Shown here in pieces: positions 1 through 10,630 of a stretch of 64,000 bases of DNA. Position 1 is the first letter of the stretch, and each line of letters opens with the position of its first letter. A program made the position numbers and the translations under genes. Where the stretch lies: contig CP053152.1 of assembly GCA_014607495.2 (NCBI GenBank), positions 11,391,899 to 11,455,898 of the forward strand. Reading direction: 5' to 3'. The stretch comes from Carposina sasakii (lineage: Eukaryota > Arthropoda > Insecta > Lepidoptera > Carposinidae). The notes under the pieces were generated by a model that was not told the DNA's origin, made no database searches, and saw nothing but the letters and a program-made list of their open reading frames with translations.

Positions 1-222
1 CCCACTATTTATAGAGAACCTACCTACAAATTTTCAGACTTGGAAGTCGCGTTATGTTTATTTTTCAAGATCATATGAACATTCGTGAGTTATTTGAAAA
101 TTCTTCATATTATTTAAAAAAATAGACACGCGATTTCAAGTCTCAAATTTTGTGGACCTATACTTTATAGTGGGCTATTTTTGTAGTTTTTCGCTTAACA
201 TACTCCTTTTGTTACACCTTGT
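1..222. repeat. MITE with long inverted repeat, cut by the window edge
   Basis: Positions 1-53 and 128-174 are imperfect inverted copies of each other (both arms carry CCCACTAT and an AAATTT...GACTTG.AA core). Beyond the right arm the sequence runs to a mariner-like terminus ending TTTTGTTACACCTTGT near 222. The matching left terminus must lie before base 1. Related right ends occur at 18,650-18,853, 35,171-35,395 and 47,905-47,945. It lies in the last intron of armadillo. Confidence 0.75.
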
Positions 223-1143
223 CTAAAATCTTCGTTGTCACGTTGCATCAATAGCGATTAGACACTTATATCTTATTTATGAAATTGCACAATAAATATT
301 TGTATAAATATATTGTTTCTCTCTTCTTTACATGCAGCTTAATCCGGGACCTATTTATCACTAAACACAGGTGATGGGAACAATATTTCTATGGTTTTTG
401 TGTGCGCTAATATACCTAAAATATATGTATTGACATTGTTTTAATAGCTTTCTAAATTACTAGTAGCTACTAACAAATAGTTATTTTAATTATAGCCTGA
501 AGATTTCGTTCTCCTATTTTGTAAAATATCGTCAAATTAGTGAAAGAAAAAATAATTGATTATGTACATACGGAGATTTTTTCTATATCGAAAAGTATCT
601 TTATCGAACCTTCAGACAGTGTGTAAAGATGTAAATGCTTATTAGTTATTACAGAGTGACTAATATTTTTGTGCTCTTATCTAAAATATGCTATGCTGCG
701 TCACACTATATTAAAATAGTTGCAGCTAGCTTACTGTTAATATGTGTTTTTCAATATAATATCTATGCCATGTAATGTGAAAGATATTGCTTTTATACCT
801 TGGAGTTCAGAGTTAAAAATGTAAATGATGTGTACTTGCTATAAAATAAAATTTCTCGCAGATTGTGTGAAACATAGTAAAATCAACACGATTTTTAATG
901 TTGGAAAAACTTTTAAAACCGGTTTCTTTTAGGCAAGCGCGCTCCATTTTAGACTGCAACGGTGCTTACCATCAGACGCGTTGTGGTCAAGCGTAAGCCT
1001 ATTTAATATAAAAAAAAAGTTTTATTGCTCAGATTAGTATCTGTACTTTCCTTGCCCTTTGTAATCTATAATTTTCCAATATGCGAGAAATTATGTACCT
1101 ACCTAACCATAAGCAAAAACATTACTCACATTTAATTTTACAG
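223..1143 (+). other. arm: armadillo, 3' part of the last intron
   Basis: AT-rich non-coding sequence upstream of the armadillo terminal exon. It ends in a TTTAATTTTACAG acceptor at 1143. I see no exon inside it. The MITE at 1-222 is its only recognisable content. The intron's 5' end lies outside the window. Confidence 0.7.
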
Positions 1144-1319
1144 GATACGATCAAATACCGATAGACTCGATGCAGGGCCTTGAAATTGGCAGTAACTTCG
1201 GAATGGACATGGATATAGGCGAAGCGGACGGCGCCGGCGCAACATCAGCTGATCTAGCTTTTCCGGAACCGCCGCATGACAATACCAACGTTGCAGCCTG
1301 GTATGACACCGATCTTTAA
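1144..1319 (+). CDS. arm: Armadillo/beta-catenin, C-terminal (last) exon
   Basis: The exon follows a TTACAG acceptor. It completes a split codon with GA (probably Gly) and then encodes 57 residues starting [13 protein letters not shown] and ending [10 protein letters not shown] before TAA at 1317-1319. The end matches the known C-terminus of beta-catenin proteins (vertebrate form ...LAWFDTDL), a PDZ-binding tail. The acidic, Met/Gly-rich stretch ([10 protein letters not shown]) fits the C-terminal transactivation domain that follows the Arm repeats. In this family the protein links cadherin to alpha-catenin at adherens junctions and carries Wnt/Wingless signal to TCF/Pangolin in the nucleus. 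Here only the tail is present: the Arm repeats, degron and alpha-catenin site are in exons upstream of the window. The reading frame is intact and there is no sign of decay. Identity rests on the terminal motif and its length, and is strong. Confidence 0.93.
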
Positions 1320-2474
1320 ACACAACCCTAAAAAGTCGCATAAGTGACTTTGCTAAAAAACCCTCTATCTTACTCATATTAAAATATATCTAAATTACTG
1401 ATATAACAAGGAAACTCGTTAGCAATATCTATTATGCGACCTTTTTAGAACCCTAGCTGCGCATACCATGGGATTTACAGACATCCAATTTTTTTTGTTA
1501 TTTTGATGATCAGTGTTTGTTGTTAATTAAATGCCGAATCGTTTGCAACTAGATCAAATGCTTTTCCAGCACGGGTAGCATAGACACAGTATTAAAGATA
1601 TAACAGCTGTTATTAGACTTTTGTTTAATCGTCATTCGGAACCGGGCTTTCCCGTAAATCGGGATGACTTCATCATTGTCGCTCATTTCTAGGGGTTTAG
1701 CACGCTCGTTAAATGACGTATTGGTGGAAATGTTGCGTACTTTGCTGTCGTCATAAAGTCCACTAGCCGTGAAGTTCTATAACGATTCGGAATTTGCATG
1801 TATATCCGCGGCATAAGTAAATCCACCTGTTTTGCAGCTAAACCTGTTACAAATGTCATTCATGTGTCATGACAAATTATGTTTCAATATGTGATTGTTA
1901 TTTTTCTCTGTCGTGTTGAGCGTTCGTCTCTTTCTCCCATTTTCTTTCATTGAGAAATCTTATAGGAAAGATGTCGTTAATACGATTCTTAGCTCATTTG
2001 TTTTTATTTATAGACAATTACGTATTAAATCATAATTTGGCTAATAATTAAGGTTGCTTTTAATAATTGAACAAGAAACCTGTGATACAACGTTACTGTG
2101 CACTTAAAACAATGTATCAGTTTGCTTAAAGAAAGTAAAGAAATTACTAAAAAACATTTTTTGAATCTACTTTGATACATTTTTTATGTGTACAAATAAA
2201 AGCAGCTTCCTCTATGCCATTTAAAATATATAACTATAAACTATCTACCTATATGACTCATATTTCATTTTCTGATTGGTGCTATGTTTGAGAAAGAGCA
2301 TATAGAAATTTAAAAACATTTAAAAACGCCCTGCATCGATTATATCCATTCAACTCGGCATCAAACGTATAGAATGCGTTGTAATCGGAAAATAGGGTAT
2401 ATTTACTTTTAAGTTTATATTTTATAGGCTTTAAAATCGTATAGTATGTTTGTATTTCTTAACTAATCGGCGTT

Positions 2475-2895
2475 TGGTGTCGATTAAGGCGGCTTGCACA
2501 CTGGCGACTAAAAACTAATACTGATATTCGAATTTGCATGTGTCGATTTAATGGCCTAGACTAAAATTACCTTAATTGGTGTCGCTAGTGTGTCTGTCGT
2601 CATATGAATGGTTACTTCATTATTCTATGAAAACCGTTCAATTGTAATATCAAAAATCATGTAGTTTTAATATTTTAATTGGTATTTTTTAACTTATATC
2701 AGCATTTAGAGTTCGTCTTGGTTTGGTTGAGGTGGCGTGCACACTGGCGATTTAATATTTTAAATACGATTGGAGTTTTTTAATGATTTTGACAGCATCT
2801 GCCGCACTCAGAGACATTTAATGGTATGTAACTTAAACCAATTCTCAAAGATCTCTGGTTGGTATAGTTTGTCGCCTTGCCAGTGCGTATGTTCC
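2475..2895. repeat. Two related repeat pieces in the armadillo 3'UTR
   Basis: About 35 bp is shared around GCACACTGGCGA at 2498-2509 and 2739-2750. The first piece also has an inverted partner, GTCGCTAGTGTG, at 2581-2592 (11 of 12 bases), so it looks like a tiny old TIR element. The second piece has only a weaker inverted partner near 2870-2886. Confidence 0.45.
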
Positions 2896-3999
2896 CAGGA
2901 TATGAATGGATAGAACAAAATAAAGTTTATGATACAAGAAGGCTAAAATATGATGATCTGAGATAAAATAATCACGCGGGTGACACATGTCCACGTCATT
3001 GACTTTTTTTTAGTACAAAGCGACAGCTGGGCCGTGACGTCAGATTGTCCTGTTTTCTTGTGTCATAATAAGGTTGAATGAATCGTTTTATTTAAATAAT
3101 GCATAAGACTGTTTGAATGTGTAAGGGCGAGTATTTAAACTAGTTTAAACATTTGACTGCCATTTTTTTTTGTTATTTTGAACGAAGTGTATTACGATTG
3201 CTTCTGGAAATCGACGTAGGCCAAATTATCGATGTTTTTCGGGTCGGATGATGATAGCTAACATTTTTTATTATTATTAGTCGTAAGTTTATTTGTGAAG
3301 AATGGGTTTTCGTTCTTCATTATATGTTAGTTAGTTGATATCGAGCTTAAGATTAATCTATACGTATATTCATGTAAGTCGATGTTTAATACACATGTTT
3401 ACAATCCAAACACTCTAGATGTGACAAAGTAAATGCAATAAAACATGTAATCCGGTCTGTAGATCAATTTTGGTGACGCAAAATGTAATCTACTTCAATT
3501 AATTTAATGGTAATTTTTTAAATGTAATTGTCTATTCGACTATTAGTAAAATAGTTGAGATGTAATACACCCATGTAATGAATATGCCGTAACTATATAT
3601 AAATGTTGGAATCCGTAGAAATGCACTTAAATAGATCGAAAAAGATAACTTTGTAATACGATACTTGAATCATTATTATGTAGCAGAAAACTAAGCACCC
3701 TGCTTTGTCTGAAATAATGTATCAATACCATTTTTAAAATCCAGTACAAGTTTTTTTACGAATTCAAAGTTATCTGACTCCCGTCTATTCTATACACTAG
3801 TAAATAAAATTAACCGCAGTATATAATGTAATCATTGAGTGTAAGTTTTAGAATAATTACGTATTCCTATAGGGAATCCTCTTTATATTATAATTTTTCT
3901 ATTTGATACAATTATTTTATCGACTTTGCTAATATTTTAATACTCGAACGATTGTCAAGGCATTGATAAAGTGTGACATAGCATTGTGTCCATGTGGAT

Positions 4000-4005
4000 A
4001 ATAAA
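4000..4005 (+). terminator. Candidate poly(A) signal of armadillo
   Basis: Canonical AATAAA followed by a U/GU-rich element from 4021. It is the last convincing signal before the repeat-dense intergenic DNA. Confidence 0.5.
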
Positions 4006-4099
4006 GTAATTTGAAAAATATTTTGTGGTTTTATTTTAGACACAACCTGGACGAGGGAACGACATAGGTAACATTGTTATTAGGTAGGTACGTATTTGT

Positions 4100-4110
4100 G
4101 GTTCGATTCC
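4100..4110 (+). repeat. tRNA-like B box (SINE remnant)
   Basis: Perfect Pol III B-box sequence GGTTCGATTCC just downstream of the armadillo poly(A) signal. No good A box or tRNA fold surrounds it, so it is probably the remnant of a tRNA-derived SINE. Confidence 0.4.
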
Positions 4111-4232
4111 AGTCACGCGCATGTACCACTGATTTTATTTTATGTACAGATTTTAATGGGTAAACTGTTCACTATACAGACTACTCAATGTGATCTTGTG
4201 ACTAGCGCGTGCTCTTCGGAAAGCACATAAAG

Positions 4233-4292
4233 CCGCCCCCTGATTACTTAATTTGCAAAAGTTGAGCCGAAGCAATTCGATGGCGAAAATTG
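4233..4292. repeat. Single arm of the GGCCCCCTGATTACCTAATT MITE
   Basis: Matches one arm of the complete element at 5547-5727 (CCGCCCCCTGATTACTTAAT... to ...GCGAAAATT). I could not find the second arm nearby. Confidence 0.6.
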
Positions 4293-4493
4293 AGTGTACT
4301 TACGTACGCCGCCGCGCCGCCGGCAAAATAAGTTTAAGCAAGTTCGGGGCATGTTCGTACTCGTAGCATGTACTGCTACAATTAGAGCAAGCGTGCGACC
4401 ATATGGTTGGATTGTTGAAATTAAAAAATAGTCAGATCGTAATTATCTACATATACCTACATATTAGACTAGACAAGGCTGTAATGGGGTAGC

Positions 4494-4660
4494 TAGAACT
4501 GCAGAATCATATAAGAGAACCCACAGTTACGTCTAGCATGGTGGGTAGGCAGATGTAAAATGATCAGCGACATCTTGTCCCCTGAGAGAATGCTAGAGTT
4601 CTTTAGTCGACTCATACGACATGGACGGAAGAAGATGCAGCTGATGTGTTCCAGTGAAGC
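4494..4660. repeat. Degenerate interspersed repeat pieces
   Basis: The stretch with TGCAGAATCATATAAGAGA resembles one near 51,050-51,100. The stretch at about 4588-4625 (GAGAGAATGC...GAGTTC.TTA.TCGACTC) resembles 38,340-38,375. Family not identified. Confidence 0.4.
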
Positions 4661-4771
4661 CCCGCATCAGCACAGGACAGATCTTAATTCCTACTGAAAA
4701 ATTAGTTTCTACGTAACCTAATGTACTTTGTATATACATAATTATATTTGATATATAAAATAGATGACGAT

Positions 4772-4818
4772 AACCGTGTACGGAAAATCTTGCATAAAGT
4801 TTATGGGACACTGTACTT
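4772..4818. repeat. Short repeat shared with 8172-8219
   Basis: About 47 bases are nearly identical to 8172-8219 (core CTTGCATAAAGTTTATG, GACACTGTA). Family unknown. The flanks stay AT-rich and loosely similar for about 50 bases. Confidence 0.55.
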
Positions 4819-5315
4819 ATTCTTTGTAAAATATGTATTATTAATAAATATTTAATAATAAAAAAATATTTATTTTCCATTTCATTAGCTTTAATTAAAC
4901 CTATACATACATCCAACATGGAATCATTTAGGTAATTACCTTCCTCGCTTTCTAAATATATTATACCGAGGTTAACTAAGGCCAATAATTTTCAAATTCT
5001 CAGTTCACAAACTTACTAAAACACCATCAATCGGAAAGTACGGGCAAATGATCGGAACACTATAATTACATACAACAGCACTCCTCCATAATTAGGCTGG
5101 AAATGCGAGTGATTTTAAACCCTATGGCTTAGAACTTAAGTGTATTTAGTAACGGTATTAATTACCGGTGCTTTTGTCATAGAGCAAATGCAATGAGGAA
5201 GTGGCGTATTTATCACGTTAGTTTATGGATAATTCAAGCTTAATATTCGAATGTTATTGTCACGGGTGTTGGTTGGTCTAGCTAGGTAATTCGTACGTAG
5301 ATTTTCGGAAATATG

Positions 5316-5520
5316 TAGGACCTACATATTGGATGTATATAGAAGACGAAGAAGATCAAAGAAGAGTTGGGTGGACTGCATGAGAGATGATATTATCGTC
5401 TTCTGAGTCTGGGAGTGGGTAACATAACAAGATGACATTGTAAGGGAGAAAAGTAATAGGTAGGTATCTACGTATTGTGATGACCCCAAGTGAATAGGAA
5501 CAGGGCGGGAAGAAAGAGAG
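5316..5520 (+). repeat. RTE-clade LINE fragment (reverse transcriptase C-terminus and 3' end)
   Basis: One frame reads RRRRSKKSWVDCMRDDII, the KRWxDxx.DD-type stretch found at the C-terminus of insect RTE/LINE polyproteins. It is followed by the typical 'GTGATGACCCCAAGTGAATA' ending. Short, with frameshifts, and dead. Confidence 0.6.
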
Positions 5521-5546
5521 ACCTACGTATTGCGTGGTAGGAACTC

Positions 5547-5727
5547 GGCCCCCTGATTACCTAATTTGCAATAGCAAAGCAATAGCGAAAATTATACAAT
5601 ATTCGCCTTGAAATGTCAAAGTTCCTTTGAAATTCATTTTACGTAATACGAATTTGACAAGCAAACAGCGATTTTTGTAAAATTTTCGCTATCGCTATGC
5701 TTTTGCTAATTAGGTAATAAGGGGGCG
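5547..5727. mobile_element. Palindromic MITE, about 180 bp
   Basis: Terminal inverted repeats of about 46 bp make up half of the element. The left arm starts GGCCCCCTGATTACCTAATT and the right arm ends AATTAGGTAATAAGGGGGC. The arms differ at only a few positions and both end inward at GCGAAAATT. No coding capacity. The superfamily is not clear, because I could not fix a target-site duplication. Confidence 0.8.
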
Positions 5728-6244
5728 GATCTAGTTTCTCATCGCGACATAAGGTCTATAATATAATTGCGATCATGAGTTATGAGATGGTCAGCGTAGG
5801 GTATACATATATGGCTTGGTAGGCTGACCCTAGTTGGCAATTGTGACGCTGCTAATTGGCTAGTGATTAGATCATACTGCGTAGGCTAGGTTATTCACGG
5901 ATCCCGTTTACATCTGCTCCATGATTCCTCCTATGGGAAAAGACCGAAAACCATTTAACGATATCAAACATACATGAGTAGTTTGTCGATGATTGGCGGG
6001 TATGGCATGTGATTTGGGGACTCCCGTGAGAATGGTAAACGTGGCGCATCGGCAAATATTAATGTTTAGACGAACTTCCGTATTACCTGTTAAACTTTCT
6101 GCTACTATGACGCCGACCAGTTCATTTTACTTCGCTTATTAATATACTAATTACCTTTTGTCCTATTTCTTGGAAATCACAAGGTAAAGTAAGTACTTAA
6201 GTAGATAACACGGACGTAAGTATCTCAAAGCCAAAATTATCTAC

Positions 6245-6605
6245 AGCCCTGAGAAGTCCACTGTTGAGAATAGGCCTGCCCCAACAACCTCCACTTCGTC
6301 GGAAGCAGCCTGCATCCAACCGACGCCCGCGGCCTTCCCACGCTGCGTTTGCCGATACGTTGTATCCACTCTAGAACTTTCCGACTCCATCGACCATCAG
6401 TTCTTCGAGCTATGTGCCCTGCCCATTACCACTTCAGCTTTCTGGACCGTTGAGCTATGTCGGTGATCTTTGTACGTCTGCGGATCTCCTCATTTCTGAT
6501 TCGATCACGCAGAGATCCCGAGCTCTCTCCATCGCTCGATGTGCGATCCTGAGATTATGAGGCACATAGTTAGAGACCACGTCTCGGCTCCGTAGGTCTC
6601 ATCGT
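6245..6605 (-). repeat. RTE-clade LINE fragment (reverse transcriptase C-terminus)
   Basis: The minus strand encodes pieces of the conserved RTE tail: RNEEIRRRTKITDIAQRSRK, then KLKW*WAGHIARRTDGRW, then KRSVGRP. A TAA replaces the Gln codon between two Trp codons, and the frame breaks further on. It ends near the conserved QQWTS-like stretch. Non-functional copy, related to the one at 33,208-33,530. Confidence 0.75.
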
Positions 6606-8171
6606 CCTATTAGTTACTTATATCAATATTCACTCATATTTTTCATTCTCAATAAGGTTGGTGTTTATAAGTTTTGGAGGGCAAAAGGTGATTTCTAGGA
6701 CCCGTTGAAGAAATTACTGTTGGTTAACTGAGGCATTATCATTCTTACTCGTAGGTTTACTTCGTACAATTGAAATAACCAAATCACTAGTCAAGCAAGA
6801 CAAATAAGCAAGCATGCTGCGGCAGAATCCTAAAACATTTATCACATTGTTCAAAAGGAATAAATATTATAATTCTTAGGTACACTAGAGTATATCGGTA
6901 GAATTCACCTGCAACCATGCCTGCAACATATCGATTGTAAATTTAACTCCAGCATCTACGTAGGCATACCTCGTCTCAGCAACGTTAAGTCCTCAGACAT
7001 AAGCGCTACTGTCGTTGTAGCTGTAACATCGTTTGACTAACTCTATTCAGTTCCGTTAAAACCCGTTTGTCTTCGTGGTTTAAGCTCACTATAAGACGGC
7101 ATAACTTAGCTAGCCCGCAAATTGTTGCGCCGACCGCGACGCAAGTTCCCCACCTTTGTGCTTCCAGTTATTATGTTCAATTAGGACCAGACCCATACAC
7201 AGCACTAAGCACTAATCTTGCACAACTTCGGCATACGGATAAAATAGTTGGATCTAGTAATTTGTTGAGTAATTGCTAGTGCGGGGAGTGTTTTGATTTG
7301 GTTGCTTGTTCGATGCCTCTGTATATGGGTAGGTATTTAAACCTTTGATTAGTTAAGATTTGCAGGTGGTTATTAAAATCATAATGTTTTTAACATGAAC
7401 GTATACAGAATAACGGACAGGGTGTTCTCAATACACGGAGTGAAGCATTTATAGTAAGCTCGGTAACGATATACCATGGAGTAGGGATGTGTATTGACGC
7501 GTTATCCACCTACACATACTCGTACAAGCCATAGTAAGCTCGGCGCCTACTAGAAAATACGCATACATGCGCAACGCGCCGCCATTACGGTGCTTCAATC
7601 TGTGCATTGATAGCATTGCGTCCGTTGTTCATTATACGTTCATGGTTTTTAAAGTAAAATTATGATAGGTTTCTTTTTATCTTGGACAGATATAAACATA
7701 GTGGGTCACTCATACTCACTGCGAAATAACCATAAGGACTAATACTAAATGCAAATTAAAATTTCTATATACATGTGGGTGGCACTACCTACTGTAAACT
7801 TAGTATATAACTCTCGGAGGATGGATTAAACCTTCAACTGTTTTCATTCAAATAGTAGGTACTTACAATCAGCTGTATCTGAATTTTTATTATATTTTAA
7901 AAACAAAATTCCTGTATAATTTAACCCTAGTTATTGGTTACACGGTTCCCCCGCAGTCGCCTTTACGACTGTATATTAAACCTTTGTTTAAGGGCATGCT
8001 ATGGAGATAATACCTTTTTTATGGCAACACAGAAAGCGCATCTGTCTGGATTATTAATGGGGTAAATTAAGATAAGGAACGGGCAATTTGCGAATTTTAA
8101 GCTCGAATAAGGAAGTAAAAATAAGATATTAGGTATATTGATTACATAGAGAAACTTAAACGATGGTAGAA

Positions 8172-8230
8172 AGGTACGGTGTACGGAAAAACTTGCATAA
8201 AGTTTATGAGACACTGTATTTTATTTATTG
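8172..8230. repeat. Short repeat shared with 4772-4818
   Basis: Second copy of the unnamed repeat with core CTTGCATAAAGTTTATG. Confidence 0.55.
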
Positions 8231-8426
8231 TTAAATATGTATGAAGGATTAAATAAAAAAAAGTTTTCTAACCTAACTTTATTTTTGGTACATACTTCGT
8301 TACTAAATTTTATTTCATTACTAGTGACCGCTCCTATGCTATGCCTGCTGTCGTTGGTACCTACTTGGGAGTCTTAGTAGTAGTTACAAATCAATCATCC
8401 ATATATGATATATACGGATGACTAAT

Positions 8427-8675
8427 GGACGCCCGCGACTTCGACCGCAGAAAGAAAGTGGACTGCAGAAAAAACAAAATGTCAAAATTATCCGGGATAA
8501 AAATATTTTCCCCAGACAAAAAGTAGCCAATGTGTTAATCCAGGGTGTCAGCTAACTCCATACCAAATTTTATTAAAATAGCTCCAGCCGTTTTTACGTG
8601 AAAGAGTAACAAACATCCATCCATCCATACTCACAAACTTTCGCGTTTATGATATTAGTAGGACTAGTATGATTC
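8427..8675 (+). repeat. Interspersed repeat of the 'TGGACGCCCGCGACT' family
   Basis: Starts ATGGACGCCCGCGACTTCG. It contains TTATCCGGGATAAAA and AAAAAGTAGCC, and ends in ACTTTCGCGTTTATGATATT. This is a very common lepidopteran non-LTR 3' end. Related pieces lie at 13,798-14,075, 22,836-22,870 (minus), 37,733-38,048 and 39,533-39,650. Confidence 0.7.
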
Positions 8676-8787
8676 TGTACGCACGAGAAAAACCCACCTT
8701 TTCTTAGGTAGAGCTAAGTACCTAATGGATGGTTCGAATTATTATCAAAATGGTTGAAGGTAAAGGGACATATAAACTTTCTTTCTA

Positions 8788-9006
8788 TACTCACACATAC
8801 ACACTTCACAACACATTGATCTAGTCCCACACTAAGATCCCTACGGTCTTGTGTTGTGGGTACTAAGAAACTGTTTATAAATACAAAGATAAGTATAGAA
8901 ACATCCATGACTCGGAAACAAACATCGATATTCAACATTTCAATGTGTGTACCTACCGGGATTCGAACCCAGGACCTATGACGTCGCAGGCAGGGCAACT
9001 ACACCA
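8788..9006 (-). repeat. tRNA-derived SINE (family S1), minus strand
   Basis: On the minus strand the order is: tRNA-like part with perfect B box GGTTCGAATCC, then a body with TTGTTTCCGAGTC and ATGTTTCTATACTTATC, then GGGATCTTAGTGTGGGACTA. The same order is seen at 30,449-30,677 and 54,957-55,195. The 5' tRNA part is slightly shortened here. Confidence 0.85.
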
Positions 9007-9408
9007 ATCTATGTATGTATCTACAATTTCCCAAAACATCCCGTATCGATCAGTCTACCTGCCCAACTGTTGCCGTGATGTAAAAGTTTTTACTACTTTT
9101 TAAAAGCCAGGGCTGCATCTCGGCTTTATGCCTCTTCAAAATTATCTTAGCCCCTTTATGAGTTTTCCTACTTATATTTTCGAAGAATTTCTGGAGGTTT
9201 TCTGTTGTACTTAGTTAAAATTAATGAAAAAACCTGTGTAAGAAGATGCAAATATACAACAGCTGTAAGTTATATCGTGTAATTGGTCATTATCAAGCAT
9301 TAAACTATCTCTAAAATTAAATTGTTTAAGGGTCTGTACAAAAATCGCTCTAAGTAAGTACCTACTGCAAATAATTTAGCCACCAACATTAAGTTGGTGG
9401 CATTAGTT

Positions 9409-9441
9409 CATCATCATCATCATAGCCTATTGCAGTCCAAC
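9409..9441 (-). repeat. 3' tip of the (GAT)n-tailed RTE/SINE family
   Basis: (TCA)n followed by AGCCTATTGCAGTCCA, the reverse complement of the conserved 3' end seen complete at 52,539-52,810 and 33,208-33,530. Only about 30 bases remain. Confidence 0.6.
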
Positions 9442-9499
9442 GTTAATTGCAGTTGCAGTTATTAGTTGCAGCTGGCAAATGTCTAAGCTCTTTCTAATA

Positions 9500-9840
9500 T
9501 GTCTGCAACATTAGGTACCTATATCGCTCTGCACAAGTAAGTAGAGTAAATCGTTCTATTACAAACCAGCACAGTGCCTGAAATTGACAGTCCTCAATTA
9601 GGCGTGTCCAGTCCGCCTCTGCCCTACTGTTAATTAAATTCCGAAACTTGAATTTAACTTTTCGTTTCGGAATTACTGTTTTCCGTTTTTGATTAGTTTT
9701 TGCGAGAGTGAAAAGTATCTTCTCTAAGTTTTTTTTTGTTATAAAATTATTAATAAAGAAATGGAAAAAATTCCTCACCCGGGTGGGAATCGAACCCACG
9801 ACCTCTGCATTCCGTGCCACCTTGTAACCGTATACCTACT
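9500..9840 (-). repeat. tRNA-derived SINE (family S2), minus strand
   Basis: The minus strand carries a tRNA-like head with B box GGTTCGATTCC (9786-9796) in a CGTGGGTTCGATTCCCACC arm. The body can be read through as GRAEADWTRLIEDCQFQALC, a stretch recurrently seen in translated lepidopteran SINEs. The long minus-strand open frame here is a SINE read-through and not a gene. Confidence 0.75.
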
Positions 9841-10576
9841 TACTTACCTACGCTTATCAAAAAACTGTTTTATAAAAATATTAGGCTTCTATATGGATTC
9901 TAAAAATATATGAGAAGTAAACATAATGATTCTAAAAAAGATTTCTACTTAAAAAATATATTTTTCCCAGTAGAATATGTTAATAATACGCCAAAGAATT
10001 TCTGAAGTTTACGCAATTTAACCCGAGGCAGTCAGTGCGAGAGGCATTTTTATACTCAATGAGATGGTAACACTGAAAAACGTGGAGTCACTGTACATAA
10101 TATACTAAAACGTATGTTTGATATGAAATGACCTCACGCGGATCCCGGCCTAATTTTTTTTTTTAATTATTGCTTTAGTTATGTGGTTGGTTTCATTGAG
10201 ACCCTAGGCACCTCCCTAACAGATTGACCTGGTTGAATTTATATATATTTTAGGCGTAGGTACGTAAACCTATAAGCATTCTCACATCATGACAAAATGG
10301 TGGGTAGTGCGTACCTATTGATAAGATATGTGTTTTTAGATTATAGTTCACATAATGTACCGATCTCAAAATAAAACTTTCAATTAAGGCATAAAGCCAA
10401 AATGATTGGGTACTCAAAGATTTAGTTTTTTTTTTATTCAAAAAACTTCAAGTAGGTATGTTCAACTCTACACCAACCTTGTTCCGTCCGAGCAACAATT
10501 TTAGGGTGATTATTTTAAAACGTTATTCCTGCCTACTTATTACGTCTTATCTCTTGCACGTAAATTACAAGACTCT

Positions 10577-10630
10577 AGAGTGTCGCCTTAAGGAACTCTA
10601 AGGATGGAGTGTCGTTTTAAGGCACTCTGG
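10577..10630. repeat. Small direct repeat of self-complementary units
   Basis: AGAGTGTCGCCTTAAGGAAC and its copy GAGTGTCGTTTTAAGGCACTC lie side by side. Each unit begins GAGTG and ends ACTCT around a (C/T)TTAAGG centre, so each can fold on itself. Probably a footprint of a small palindromic element. Confidence 0.4.

Larger units (their letters stand above)
1320..4025 (+). other. arm: armadillo 3'UTR (inferred extent)
   Basis: Non-coding, AT-rich sequence after the armadillo stop codon. I set the end by the AATAAA at 4000-4005, which is followed after about 15 bases by a TTTTGTGGTTTTATTTTA U/GU-rich tract typical of a cleavage site. Earlier AATAAA/ATTAAA motifs may give shorter isoforms. It contains two related repeat pieces sharing GCACACTGGCGA (2498-2509 and 2739-2750). 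The extent is inferred, as no transcript is available. Confidence 0.5.

Noticed and set aside
7067..7279. 70-codon plus-strand gene
   Set aside because: No motif, and no promoter or splice context. The length is within chance expectation.
9494..9820. 108-codon minus-strand gene
   Set aside because: Runs through a tRNA-derived SINE. The residues match the usual SINE read-through pattern and the B box lies inside.
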